In this document: positions 26,133-35,279 of the stretch, one piece after another | How positions within the stretch are numbered: position 1 is the first letter of the stretch | Layout: the number at the start of each line of letters is the position of its first letter | NCBI GenBank assembly: GCA_965248155.1 | Contig: CBDFIO010000002.1 | Location: forward strand, 1,984,001-2,048,000 | Source of the DNA: RFSX01 sp965248155 | GTDB taxonomy: Bacteria > Bacteroidota > Bacteroidia > Chitinophagales > Saprospiraceae | Length of the DNA: 64,000 nt | Direction of reading: 5' to 3' | Program-made: the position numbers and the translations under genes | The notes under the pieces: generated by a model | What the model saw: the letters and a program-made list of their open reading frames with translations, nothing else | Database searches by the model: none | Told to the model about the DNA's origin: nothing

Positions 26133-27914
26133 ATGTCAGAAAAATCCCAAAAGTCTTTTATTTCAGATCTCTGGGAACGAAGATTTCCCCAATTCATGGC
26201 TACTTATGTTGGAGTATCATGGGGAATATTACAGTTCTTAATTTTCATAACAAATCGTTATGGTGTTCCATCTTCAATAATTGACAAATTTTTACTTTTT
26301 GCCGGCTTAATGATACCCGCTGTTACTGTATTTATTTATAATCATGGTCGACGAGGGCATGATGAATGGACAAGACTTGAAAAAATTCTAATTCCGGTAA
26401 ACTTTATTCTGGCTATTGGAATTGCAAGTTTTGCAGGAAAAGGTAATAGTGTTCAGGCCGCAGCAAGTGAGGTTCAAATTACTACAGAATTAGGCGACAC
26501 CGTGACCAGATTTGTACCATCAGTCTCTCAAACTAAAAGTATTGCTCTGTTTCCTTTTGAAAATAAATCTTTAGAAAAGAACAACTGGTTACGTTTGGCA
26601 TATCCAAAGCTCATCTCAACCGACATGCAACAAGACATGAGGATTTATTGTATAGATCCCACAGGTTTTGAGTATGCCTATCAATCTCAGAACTATAACT
26701 TACATGACGATATACCATTCAGCTCTAAATTAAAAATTGCAAAAAATAAATTAGCTCAATATTTCATTCATGGTACTATAGATTTTCAGGATAATAAGTA
26801 CATCGTAAACATTACTGTATCTGAGAGTAGGAATGGAAAAGATTTTTTCGTTCAAGAATTTGAGTCAGAAGACTTCTATTCAATAGTAGATAATTTTACG
26901 ACAGAACTTTCTGCAAGTTTGTTTTTAAAAAAAAGCAATACAGAATTTATCGAAATTACAGACTTACCCGCTGCAGAGCTTATAAGCTCTGACCTAGAGG
27001 CGTTACAAAGTTACTTCCAAGCGACGATTGCCGGAGTTTTCGATAAAAATATAGAAGCGTCTTATGAGTATGCTATTGCCGCCGAAAAGATGGACGATAA
27101 CAGTGCCGAAATTAAAGCTTTACTTTCCAGTCTGATATATATGAATGGCGATATTCAAACAGCACAAGAAAAAATTACCCTGGCCTTAGAACAATCTCAG
27201 CGTCTGTCGGAAAGACAAAAGTTTAATTTGAAAAGCATGTATTATATCTACAAGCAAGAGCTTGGGAAAGCATTTCAATTATGGGAAACTTGGAGAACAT
27301 TGTATCCTCGTGACTACTATCCCTATACTCAACTCATGAGATTTTATTCTTTGACAAGGAATTTTAAAAAAGCAAAGCAAGTCGGTCTTGATGCAATTAG
27401 CAATGGTCATAAAGAAAGGGTTTTAAAAAGAATGGCTGAAATTAGTATTCAAAGAGATGAATTAGAAGAAGCAGAAGCCTACCTTATTGAATATCTGGAA
27501 TTGTTCCCTGAAAAGGAAAAAGACGATACACAACTTGCTGAAATCTATGAGAAAAAAGGTGAATTTAAAAAAGCAGAAAAAGCATTAGAAAAAATAGAAT
27601 TACTTAACCCGGAAGACCATAATATTAATCTCAAATTATCAGAAAACTATAAAAAACAAGGCCAGCATGATAAAGCTTTAATGACATTGGAAAAAGCATT
27701 AGAAAAGGCAAATTTAGAAGTAGATTCTGTAAGCATTTACTTACAGATTATGATTTTTTATTATAGAACAGGTGAATCAAGTAAATTCAAAGAAATCTCT
27801 GACAAGCGTATTGAATTATATCATAAGATTTCTACTGATATGCAAGTAGCAGCTACTGTAGGTCTTCAAACCAAAGTGGACAATAAGTTGAAGGACTTCT
27901 TTTTCTCTTCTTGA
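26133..27914 (+). CDS. Membrane-anchored TPR protein, 3' end probably lost
   Basis: 593 aa as it reads. Three hydrophobic helices (about 18-38, 48-68, 85-102) separated by HGRRGHDEWTRLEKI, a segment found in Bacteroidota proteins with an N-terminal membrane module and a C-terminal TPR array. Residues about 135-260 form an FlgO/TolB-N-like alpha/beta domain (SIALFPFENKS). TPR units run from about 300 to 570. The last 13 residues come from sequence that is the antisense of the opposite response-regulator gene, so the natural C-terminus seems to have been removed by a deletion or rearrangement near 27875. No catalytic domain is seen. Confidence 0.75.
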   Translation: MSEKSQKSFISDLWERRFPQFMATYVGVSWGILQFLIFITNRYGVPSSIIDKFLLFAGLMIPAVTVFIYNHGRRGHDEWTRLEKILIPVNFILAIGIASFAGKGNSVQAAASEVQITTELGDTVTRFVPSVSQTKSIALFPFENKSLEKNNWLRLAYPKLISTDMQQDMRIYCIDPTGFEYAYQSQNYNLHDDIPFSSKLKIAKNKLAQYFIHGTIDFQDNKYIVNITVSESRNGKDFFVQEFESEDFYSIVDNFTTELSASLFLKKSNTEFIEITDLPAAELISSDLEALQSYFQATIAGVFDKNIEASYEYAIAAEKMDDNSAEIKALLSSLIYMNGDIQTAQEKITLALEQSQRLSERQKFNLKSMYYIYKQELGKAFQLWETWRTLYPRDYYPYTQLMRFYSLTRNFKKAKQVGLDAISNGHKERVLKRMAEISIQRDELEEAEAYLIEYLELFPEKEKDDTQLAEIYEKKGEFKKAEKALEKIELLNPEDHNINLKLSENYKKQGQHDKALMTLEKALEKANLEVDSVSIYLQIMIFYYRTGESSKFKEISDKRIELYHKISTDMQVAATVGLQTKVDNKLKDFFFSS

Positions 27915-28376
27915 TACCTTAGGCATCGGTTTTTCAGTCTGTTTAGAAGCTTTACGATGTTTCATCAATCCTTTCATAATGGTTTGCGTCACATCATCAC
28001 TGAAATAAGATTGACCTGAAAGAATGGTATTGATCGCTTTAAGGAGTTCGTCTCTTCCGGTATTCTTAAGGATATAACCCATAGCTCCATTGTTTAGGAT
28101 CTCAGTAACAAATGATTCCTCATTAAACATTGAGATCGCAAGAACTTTAGTGCTTTTATGTTTCGTGGTAATTTCCTTGCAGACATCTATACCGCTCATG
28201 CCTGGAAGATTTACATCAAGGAGAACAACATCTACGTCGTTACCATCAAGATAATTTAAGGCTGTTTGGCCGTCTAAGCATCTCGCAACTACTTGGAGGG
28301 AAGTCTCAGCTTCGAGAATCGAGGCGATGCCATCTGCGAACATGGCATGGTCGTCCGCTATTAAGATTTTGGTCAT
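27816..28376 (-). pseudogene. NarL-type response regulator truncated inside its HTH
   Basis: The frame encodes 186 aa but only residues 1-166 are homologous. The receiver domain is whole: acidic pair Asp8-Asp9, phosphorylation site Asp54 in VVLLDVNLPGMSG, Thr/Ser switch and Lys104 in YILKNTG. The LuxR-type HTH starts at VSRREKEVLQLIV (154-166) and then stops matching; the last 20 residues are antisense to the convergent TPR gene. About 50 residues of HTH are missing, so it cannot bind DNA as a normal NarL protein. It faces away from the broken histidine kinase, probably its partner. A free receiver could still be made. Confidence 0.85.
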
Positions 28377-28422
28377 AAGGTATTATTCAAACGAAAAATA
28401 ATTTGCGATTTGTGTATCAACA

Positions 28423-28430
28423 CAAATATA
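28423..28430 (-). promoter_or_regulatory. Probable -7 element of the response-regulator promoter
   Basis: On the minus strand TATATTTG (TAnnTTTG) lies 47 bp before the ATG at 28376. A TTG upstream is at a poor distance, so only the -7 element is claimed. Confidence 0.5.
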
Positions 28431-28554
28431 ATACGAAGATACCCTCAATTAGCTACAAAAAATTCGGGATAATCCCTTAAAAGCAAATTGGGGGGTTACT
28501 ATGAGGAAAAGACTTTCTTATAAGCTCATCTTTATATCGTATTTAATACAACGG

Positions 28555-28737
28555 TGATGCAAACCTGCCCGGGAAGGTTAGCATCATGTTAATTATAAGA
28601 ATAGTTTAGTTGGTTATCTTGAATTCTAGGTTAGTTAATATCACGATCCGTGGAGTTGGGCTTTTTCTTAGAATCGGCTCTTGGCACAGACAGAGTATCC
28701 CAATTTAAGAAAAATTGACGCTCAACTCCTTTTTTTT
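28555..28737 (+). ncRNA. Candidate structured small RNA with terminator
   Basis: Two hairpins on one strand. The first, 28555-28586, pairs TGATGC/GCATCA and AACCT/AGGTT around a GCCCGGGA loop. The second, 28652-28729, is a 78-nt hairpin: GGAGTTGGGC/GCTCAACTCC (one G-U), then TTTTTCTTA/TAAGAAAAA across a 5-nt bulge, then shorter apical pairs; eight T follow directly (28730-28737). The T run gives the direction as plus. The upper limit of the RNA is uncertain. It could be a small regulatory RNA, a 6S-like RNA or only a large terminator; I cannot assign a family. Confidence 0.5.
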
Positions 28738-28791
28738 CTCAAAACCGATAAAAAATTAACTCATTGGGATTGACTATTGCAAAATTGAAAG

Positions 28792-28825
28792 AAAACTCTC
28801 ATAACGATGAGAGTTTTTCTTTTTT
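28792..28825 (+). terminator. Terminator just upstream of the histidine kinase
   Basis: Perfect 11-bp stem AAAACTCTCAT / ATGAGAGTTTT with AACG loop, followed by T, C and a run of T. It is the second strong plus-strand terminator in 100 bp and ends 31 bp before the kinase ATG, so it may act as an attenuator if the kinase promoter is upstream. Confidence 0.85.
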
Positions 28826-29014
28826 ATTCTAACAATTCACTTTACTTTCAAAAGTATGTATGTAAGGATCACATTATTATTCTGCTTTTGCTGCCTTCTA
28901 TGTGGGAATTCCTTTTCCCAGCAAATTGATCTTTATAAGAATTACATAGAAGAATTAAATCAAGCACGCAAATCTAAAGATTACCACCAGCTCGCCCAGA
29001 CCTATTATAACTTA

Positions 29015-30044
29015 ACGTGAGTTCGATGTAAGACTAGGCCAAAAGGAGTTGTTTGGTATCGACCAGATTCTTATAAATGGAGGGTTTAGATTCTTTAAAC
29101 CCGTAGGCACAAAGTCCACCAAGTATATTGACGAAAAATCCGGCAAAGGAACGATGCCTTGTATGTTCGATCTGTGAAATATTTTTGAGTTGGTCAATAA
29201 TGGTTTCAGAGATAGCAAGTTTTCGGAGCAGAAGAGCATCCTGTAGGGGTGTAATCATTTTGGATTTCATATTCCGTCTCAACTTAGTAATCAAATGAAT
29301 ACCTCTCAAGAAAAGAGTGTCAAAGATTTGCTTGTTGACAATATAGCCTTTATCACCGAACAACCGGCCATAGACCTTCTTCATAAACCGTTTACACTTC
29401 AATACGGCATTATCATGCACATTGCCCGGAGTGAGTTGAAAATCAATCACTTCGCCCCGGTCATTATGAACCAGATGAAGTTTGAAACCATAAAACCAAC
29501 CCTTTGAAGTCTTGCCTCGTTTGGCCAGTCCAGCAAACACCTTGTGGGAATGAATCCTTCGATTGTGACAGACCCGGATACTGGTTGAATCAATAAAGGA
29601 TATCCCACTACATTTACCCATTCGGTACATCTTTACAAACAAGGCTAATGGTAGGACCGCTTTGGTTTGCAACTCCACCATCCGATTATAAGATACCAGA
29701 TTGGGAAAATAGCCGCGCATATGTTGGCAGACATGATTCTGGTAAAAGTGCTTAAAGCAACGGTATCCACTCATATGAAAAAATACGATGATGCTCATCA
29801 CCTCGCTCATGGATAACCTGCAGGTACGATTCCGTCGATTTTTCTTTCCCTCTAGGGTATGAGATTTTTAAAAGTGATCAAAATCGGTGAAAAAATCATC
29901 GAAAGCACAGAAAATTGCAATAATTTGACTATCTTTCATAGTAGAGCTTTTTTGTTTTAATTAATTGATTATCAACTATTAAGATAAACAAAATTGCTCT
30001 TTCTTTTTATCCTATTTTTCCACTTCCTTACGTCGAACTCACGT
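29015..30044 (-). mobile_element. Complete IS982-family insertion sequence (1030 bp)
   Basis: Ends are near-perfect 18-bp inverted repeats, ACGTGAGTTCGATGTAAG at the left and the same with one change (C for T) at the right. It is flanked by the 7-bp direct repeat TAACTTA at 29008-29014 and 30045-30051, within the range for IS982 elements. Removing the element and one copy of the repeat restores the kinase reading frame. The single transposase lies on the minus strand and has an in-frame stop near its N-terminus. Confidence 0.95.
29034..29939 (-). pseudogene. IS982 transposase with in-frame stop at codon 24
   Basis: The full frame begins at an ATG at 29939 (MKDSQIIAIFCAFDDFF) and would give about 301 residues, but TAA at 29870-29868 interrupts it. 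A downstream ATG at 29810 (MSEVMSIIVFFHMSGYRCF) gives 258 aa. The catalytic core is present: DSTSIRVCHNRR with the first Asp, RLFGDKGYIV with the second, and a C-terminal conserved stretch EHTRHRSFAGFFVN. Loss of the N-terminal 43 residues, including the basic RNRTCRLS segment, probably weakens or ends activity. A suppressed stop or a sequence error is possible. Confidence 0.85.
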
Positions 30045-31664
30045 TAACTTAGCACTTTATGAAGAAGAAAAGAAGCGAAACTTCGAACGCTCTTTCGAGT
30101 ACCTTTCAAGAAGCTTAGAATACTTCAAAGTGTCAAATGATACCATCGGTATCCATGATACTGAATTCCACATAGCAAGACAATTATTGGAGAATGGAAT
30201 GCACAACGATGCTTTGGATGAGTTTATGAAACTTAAGGACTATTATCTTCAATCGGGAAACGGGAAGAAGGTTACAGAGATAGAACTCCAACTATTCAAA
30301 CTCTATTTTGATAAATTGGATATTGATAAAGCAAAAAATTCTCTTGATTTTATCGATAAGCAGTTGAGCAATATTGAAGATTCACCACTTCATACCAAAT
30401 TAATAATAGCGAAAATTCAGTACAATGATTTGATGCAAGAATTTGATCTTGCATTAGAATTATCTAATCTATGCTATGAAAAAAGTAGCTTGAATGAAGA
30501 TTCTGAAGAATTAGCCAATTGCCTCGCAGCACGAGGAGATATATATTTAAAATTTGAAAACTATAGGGAGTCTATTGAAGACTACTCCAATAGTCTAATC
30601 TATCTCAATAGCATCCCTTTTAGCAAGCAAAGGCTATCTGTTTACAATAATCTTGCTTTTAATTACAGAGCTATTGATGTACTTGATAGTGCATTGATCT
30701 ACACTCAAAAGTATGCGGCATTACAAGACAGTATACTTAATGAAAATCGAGTCATTGCTGTTAATAATATTACATACAAGTATGAATCCCGTGAGAAGAA
30801 TGCTGAAATCAAATCTTTAGAACGGGAAAAATTGCTCGCAGTAGAAAGTAATCAACAACAAAAAAGAGCATTAATCGTTTTGGGCCTTGTGCTCGCGCTT
30901 CTGACTATTGGTATTTATTATATCGTCAGGTTCTATAGTGAGAAAATTAATACTGCAAAAATTATTGAAGAGCAAAATGAAAAGATCAACCATCAAATGA
31001 TCAACGAGCTCAAAGATAAAATCCAGATCAATTCGATGAAGTCTATGATCGAAGGGCAGGAAGTAGAAAGAGAACGTATAGCTAAAGACCTGCATGACAG
31101 TTTGGGTGGCTTGTTGTCGACCATTAAGTTACAGGTCGATAACATCCGTGTGAAACTTAACGGTAATGTTGATAATACCGAAATTGATACAGCAACGGAT
31201 CTGCTCGATGCTGCTGTTGGAGAAGTAAGAACTATTTCTCAAAATCTGCAACCTGGTGCATTAAGTCGATTAGGCTTAATTCCTGCCATAAAGGATTTGG
31301 TTAACAGATATGATGGAAAGTATGGACCAGAAATCGATTTCCAACATTTTGATATTCCGATTAAGATGGATCAAACTGTTGCACTCGGAATCTATCGAAT
31401 CGTACAAGAGATTCTAAATAATGCAATTAAACATGCCAAAGCTCATGAGGTTCTAGTTCAATTAAATAAAGAAGGGAGAGAAATAATCATCCATATTGAA
31501 GATGATGGAGTAGGCTTCAATCAAACCAAGAAACAAAATGGAATGGGCATTGAAAATATCAGGTCAAGAGTAAATTATTTAAAAGGAAACATTGAAATTG
31601 ATTCAAGAGAGAATCAAGGGACTTCGTTTATAATCCACATTCCAAATCAAGTCAGCAATGTAAA

Positions 31665-32582
31665 ATGAATCAAATTCTGATTCCAAGTCCCGTTCTGTAT
31701 TTAGGTCGCTTCACTGATCATGGCTATCAACTTTATCTGAAACGGGATGAACTTATCCATAAAGATTATGGTGGCAATAAGTGGCGCAAGCTTAAGTATA
31801 ATATAGAATACTATAAGCAATCAGTTCACAAGTGTATTGTCAGTTTTGGAGGCCCATTTTCAAACCATATTGCAGCCCTCGCAAGTATTTGTGCCAATCA
31901 CAATATTCCATCGGTTGGAATTATTAGAGGTGAACAAATTGATACGGATAATCCTACACTTAAAAAAGCAATCCAGGAAGGGATGATATGTCATCATATT
32001 TCGAAAAAAGCATACAGCCAGGGTCTGGATTCTGAAGAAATAAATAGAATCATTCATTCCTATAATAATCCATTTGTAATACCTGAGGGTGGTAGCAATC
32101 AATATGCTAAAAGGGGTGCAGCTGAAATTGTAGATGAGCTCAATGAGCAAAATCCACACATCAAGTATTTAGTTCTGGCAGCAGGTACAGGAAGTACTGC
32201 AGCCGGGATAATTGAACGCACTACTTCAGATCAATATGTCTTTGTTATCAATTCGATGAAAAATGAGAAGATGCACGAGATTATTGCAAGTCAATTGTCT
32301 TCACCAAAAACCAACTGGACTGTTTTGAATAATTATCATCAAGGAGGATTTGCAAAAGTGAATAGCAAGCTCATTAATTTCATTAACTCTTTTCAAGCCA
32401 GGTATGCTGTATGTTTGGATCCGATCTATACAGGTAAAATGATGTTTGCGATAATGGATTTAATGGGAAAAAATGCCTTTGAAAGCGGTTCTAATATTAT
32501 GGCCATTCATACAGGTGGGATTCAAGGGATCAAAGGATACAATTACTTACAAAAATCTGAGGATTTAAAATTAGCAGTTTAA
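31665..32582 (+). CDS. PLP-dependent enzyme of the ACC deaminase/D-cysteine desulfhydrase family
   Basis: 305 aa. The PLP Lys lies in GGNKWRKLKYN (about 36-46), followed by the family's SFGGPFSNHIAALA (cofactor phosphate and carboxylate binding, about 59-72). VIPEGGSNQYAKRG and LAAGTGSTAAGI (about 175-186) are the other hallmarks. The family either opens aminocyclopropane carboxylate or splits D-cysteine into pyruvate, H2S and ammonia; motifs do not separate these by eye. The ATG overlaps the histidine kinase stop by 4 bp, so it belonged to the kinase operon and may now depend on read-through from the IS or a new promoter. Confidence 0.85.
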   Translation: MNQILIPSPVLYLGRFTDHGYQLYLKRDELIHKDYGGNKWRKLKYNIEYYKQSVHKCIVSFGGPFSNHIAALASICANHNIPSVGIIRGEQIDTDNPTLKKAIQEGMICHHISKKAYSQGLDSEEINRIIHSYNNPFVIPEGGSNQYAKRGAAEIVDELNEQNPHIKYLVLAAGTGSTAAGIIERTTSDQYVFVINSMKNEKMHEIIASQLSSPKTNWTVLNNYHQGGFAKVNSKLINFINSFQARYAVCLDPIYTGKMMFAIMDLMGKNAFESGSNIMAIHTGGIQGIKGYNYLQKSEDLKLAV

Positions 32583-33149
32583 TCTACGAATTTCGGACTC
32601 AATAACTTTTGGAAAATGCAGATGCTCAAGTTCTAATACTTTTTTGGCAATAAGATCCGGGGTGTCTGATGGGCTTAAATTGACTTTCTTTTGTAATACT
32701 ATAGATCCTTCATCATAATGTTCATTTACGTAATGAATACTAATACCGGATACTTTTTCATTATTGTCAAAAACCGCTTGATGTACATGATGTCCATACA
32801 TCCCTTTCCCACCATAGGCTGGTAGAAGTGCCGGATGAATATTAATTATCTTATTTGGATATTTTTGAATCAGTGATGAAGGGATAAGCCATAGAAAGCC
32901 AGCCAATACAATGAAACCAATATCATGTCCTTCTAGAAGACTTAATATATAACCAGATTCATAAAATTGAGACCTATTGAAAGATACAGAGTCTATATTA
33001 TGATTTATTGCGCGTTCTAAAACGAAAGCATCCTTTTTGTTACTTAAAATTAATTTGACTTCAGCAATTGAAGAATCTTTAAAATGCCTGATAATTTGTT
33101 CAGCATTGGAGCCGCCTCCTGAAGCGAATATGGCTATGTTACAAGGCAA
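32571..33149 (-). CDS. purN: Phosphoribosylglycinamide formyltransferase
   Basis: 192 aa, usual length. It transfers the formyl group of 10-formyl-THF to GAR in purine synthesis. Visible: N-terminal IAIFASGGGSNAEQII (phosphate-binding loop), the catalytic stretch INIHPALLPAYGGKGMYG with Asn, His, and downstream Asp in YVNEHYDEGSIV. It is the last gene of the bamD operon direction, 4 bp after DUF4835, and overlaps the convergent PLP enzyme gene by 12 bp. Purine genes beside DUF4835 are not constant, so this linkage may be local. Confidence 0.95.
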   Translation of the reverse strand: MPCNIAIFASGGGSNAEQIIRHFKDSSIAEVKLILSNKKDAFVLERAINHNIDSVSFNRSQFYESGYILSLLEGHDIGFIVLAGFLWLIPSSLIQKYPNKIINIHPALLPAYGGKGMYGHHVHQAVFDNNEKVSGISIHYVNEHYDEGSIVLQKKVNLSPSDTPDLIAKKVLELEHLHFPKVIESEIRRLNC

Positions 33150-33153
33150 AAAA

Positions 33154-34056
33154 TTATTTTATATCAGAATAAAATGAAGCTTGAGCCGGATCCAGTTTTA
33201 CCATGATATCATAAACTTTCGTTTGCTGACCTCTGCTGGCTCCTTTAAATATTTCGACCAATTCATTTCTTTTACTGTCGGCCCACATCTGAACAACGGC
33301 AGTATTAGGTTCTGATTTATGGACTTGTTCAATGGTTGTTAGTGCGCTTAACATAATGGCTCGTGACTTGTCAGCTTCATCACTCATTTTGTCCATACTT
33401 AATCTGTGATATTCATAAGTGGCTTGCCGAAGAGCCCGTAATCTGGGATTCAGGAAATTTTCCATAATCCAATATCTATTTCTTCGATTTCCTTGTTGGT
33501 CCCATCCTGAACCTTGAGAAATATTGGGAGGTATGGCACTTATTATATTTTGCATTGTTTTGAAATGCGGATCCCCTCCATATGGTTCGAATGTATCATA
33601 ATCAGCCGCTAACATGAGATATGTATAATAAGTTAGTAAAGAAGAGAGTGGATCAATGAATGTGTTATAACTATTCTCAATGGGTTGCAATTCACGATAA
33701 ACGAATGGGATACCCTTGTCGACAAAATTTAGTACTTGAGTTTTATAATTGCTACCAAATACCGGTCTTATTGTTTGAACGTAAAAATCTGCCTTAAAAC
33801 TGGTATTGCTTAATTCTTCAGTAATAGTGATGTTAAGATTGCCTTCGATCTTTTCGAAATTCTCATATTCATCATCAGTCCATCGCGTGTTATTAACAAA
33901 CTCATATATTTCCTTTTCCAAGGTTTTGAACACTTTGGGATCGACCAATTGAAGGCGAGGTGCCTTGACTTGGACTGTAATATTTAATTCTTGAGCTTGG
34001 ATTTTAGAAAAGCTAAAAACGAGGGCTAAAATCAATGTTAAATATCTCATAGACAA
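33154..34056 (-). CDS. DUF4835 family secreted protein
   Basis: 300 aa with a signal peptide (1-21). The start of the mature protein, QELNITVQVKAPRLQ, and RWTDDEYENFEKIEGNL (about 58-74), IRPVFGSNY and FVYRELQ are typical of DUF4835, a Bacteroidota protein family whose gene is almost always found beside coaBC and recN. It is 12 bp downstream of coaBC here. Export is clear from the signal; function is not known. A link to the outer membrane is suggested only by the neighbouring bamD. Confidence 0.9.
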   Translation of the reverse strand: MSMRYLTLILALVFSFSKIQAQELNITVQVKAPRLQLVDPKVFKTLEKEIYEFVNNTRWTDDEYENFEKIEGNLNITITEELSNTSFKADFYVQTIRPVFGSNYKTQVLNFVDKGIPFVYRELQPIENSYNTFIDPLSSLLTYYTYLMLAADYDTFEPYGGDPHFKTMQNIISAIPPNISQGSGWDQQGNRRNRYWIMENFLNPRLRALRQATYEYHRLSMDKMSDEADKSRAIMLSALTTIEQVHKSEPNTAVVQMWADSKRNELVEIFKGASRGQQTKVYDIMVKLDPAQASFYSDIK

Positions 34057-34068
34057 TTAAACGGTATT

Positions 34069-35264
34069 TTAAGATTTAAGGTATTTATTTACTAAAGTAT
34101 TCATGATATCTCTGGCGACATCTTTTTTGGATTTTAATTCAAATTTTTTCATCTCATCATCTGAACTAAAAATCGTCACTTTGTTGGTGTCAACTTGAAA
34201 TCCAGCACCTTTATCATTTAAAGAATTAAGTACAATCAGGTCAAAGTTCTTCTTTTTAAGTTTTACTTGTGCAAAAGATTCTTCGTCATTGGTCTCAAGA
34301 GCAAATCCAATATGTATTTGTCCATTCTTTTTTAATTCGCCTAGAGACTTCGCTATGTCGATTGTCTTTTCAAGTTTTAGCTCGAGCGTAGCTTCCGATT
34401 TTTTGATTTTTGTTTCACTTGCACTTTGAGGTCTGTAATCGGCTACAGCTGCTGCAAAAATAGCGATATCAGAATGAGAATGATGCTGAAGACAAGCTTC
34501 ATACATTTCTTCACTAGATTGTACTTTTGTAATATGAACATTTGGATAAGAGCTATCAAGCATACTTGGTCCTAGAATCAATTGGACTTCAGCACCTCTT
34601 TGGGCACATTCTTCTGCAAGTGCTATTCCCATTTTTCCTGAAGAACGATTACCAATGAATCTTACTGGATCAATAGCTTCATAAGTCGGACCGGCTGTAA
34701 TTAGGACTTTTTTCGAGGAGAGGTCCTTAGTTATTGAAAAAAAAATTCCAATTGCTCAACAATTGATTCGGGTTCCGCCATCCGGCCTTTACCTACAAGG
34801 GCACTTGCAAGTTCTCCGGTTCCGACATCAATTATTTTATTTCCATATGAAAGAAGGGCGGAGATATTTTTTTGATTTGCCGGGTGCTTCCACATATCTC
34901 TATCCATAGCGGGTGCAATATATACTGGACATTTTGCAGAAAGGTAAACAGCTGTAATTATATTGTCGCAATTTGCAGTTGCCATCTTCGAAATTGTTGT
35001 AGCTGTTGCGGGAGCAACCAACATAACATCTGCCCATAATCCAAGTTCAACATGATTGTTCCATGCTTGTTCATCAATTACATTTGTAAAAACAGGATTT
35101 TTAGAAAGTGTTGATAAAGTAAGTGGACTTATAAACTTTGTAGCTGCTTCAGTCATAATAACTTTGACTTCAGCGCCTTTTTTTATAAGAAGTCGAGTTA
35201 GCGTAGCGGCTTTATAAGCGGCAATGCTACCTGTAATGGCAAGTACTATTTTTTTGCCTTCCAA
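34069..35264 (-). CDS. coaBC: Bifunctional CoaBC, frameshifted in a T9 run
   Basis: Coenzyme A synthesis: CoaB joins phosphopantothenate and cysteine, CoaC decarboxylates the product. The CoaC half (35264-34731, 177 aa) has the flavoprotein start KIVLAITGSIAAYKA, the active His in NNHVELGLWADV, and APAMDRDMW. The CoaB half, in the next frame, starts with KKVLITAGPTYEAIDPVRF and SSGKMG and runs to 34069. The change of frame is at nine T (34745-34737 on the coding strand); ten T would give one open chain. CoaB has no normal start codon before its nucleotide motif, so it cannot be made alone. A sequence error, transcriptional slippage or a true mutation are all possible. Confidence 0.88.
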
Positions 35265-35279
35265 AATTTGGATTTTAGT

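Larger units (their letters stand above)
28377..28855. other. Spacer between response regulator and histidine kinase genes
   Basis: 479 bp. It carries the regulator promoter element, two conserved-looking hairpins on the plus strand and a second terminator just before the kinase start; these are listed separately. No open frame of note. An extra imperfect inverted repeat (ATGAG ... CTCAT) lies at 28501-28529. Confidence 0.6.
28856..31668 (+). pseudogene. TPR sensor histidine kinase split by IS982
   Basis: Codons 1-53 (28856-29014) encode a signal peptide (ITLLFCFCCLLCGNSFSQ) and the first helix of a TPR domain. The frame resumes exactly at 30052 after the 1030-bp element and its 7-bp duplication, giving an ancestral protein of 591 aa. 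The rest has TPR repeats, a transmembrane helix (ALIVLGLVLALLTIGIYYIV), a HisKA_3 phospho-acceptor His401 in RIAKDLHDSLGG, and a HATPase domain (EILNNAIKHAKAH, DDGVGF). This is a NarX/NreB-type kinase, the likely partner of the truncated regulator. A GTG at 30130 could give an N-terminally cut protein, without signal peptide. Confidence 0.9.

Noticed and set aside
26133..27914. Adenylate cyclase with TPR tail
   Set aside because: The N-terminal membrane part resembles such proteins, but no cyclase catalytic domain is present.
28652..28737. Hairpin as SRP RNA or tmRNA
   Set aside because: Lacks the GGAA-loop helix 8 sequence of SRP RNA, and no tRNA-like end or tag frame for tmRNA.
32571..32582. 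12-bp overlap of purN and the PLP enzyme as a lesion
   Set aside because: Both proteins end normally for their families; short convergent overlaps are common.
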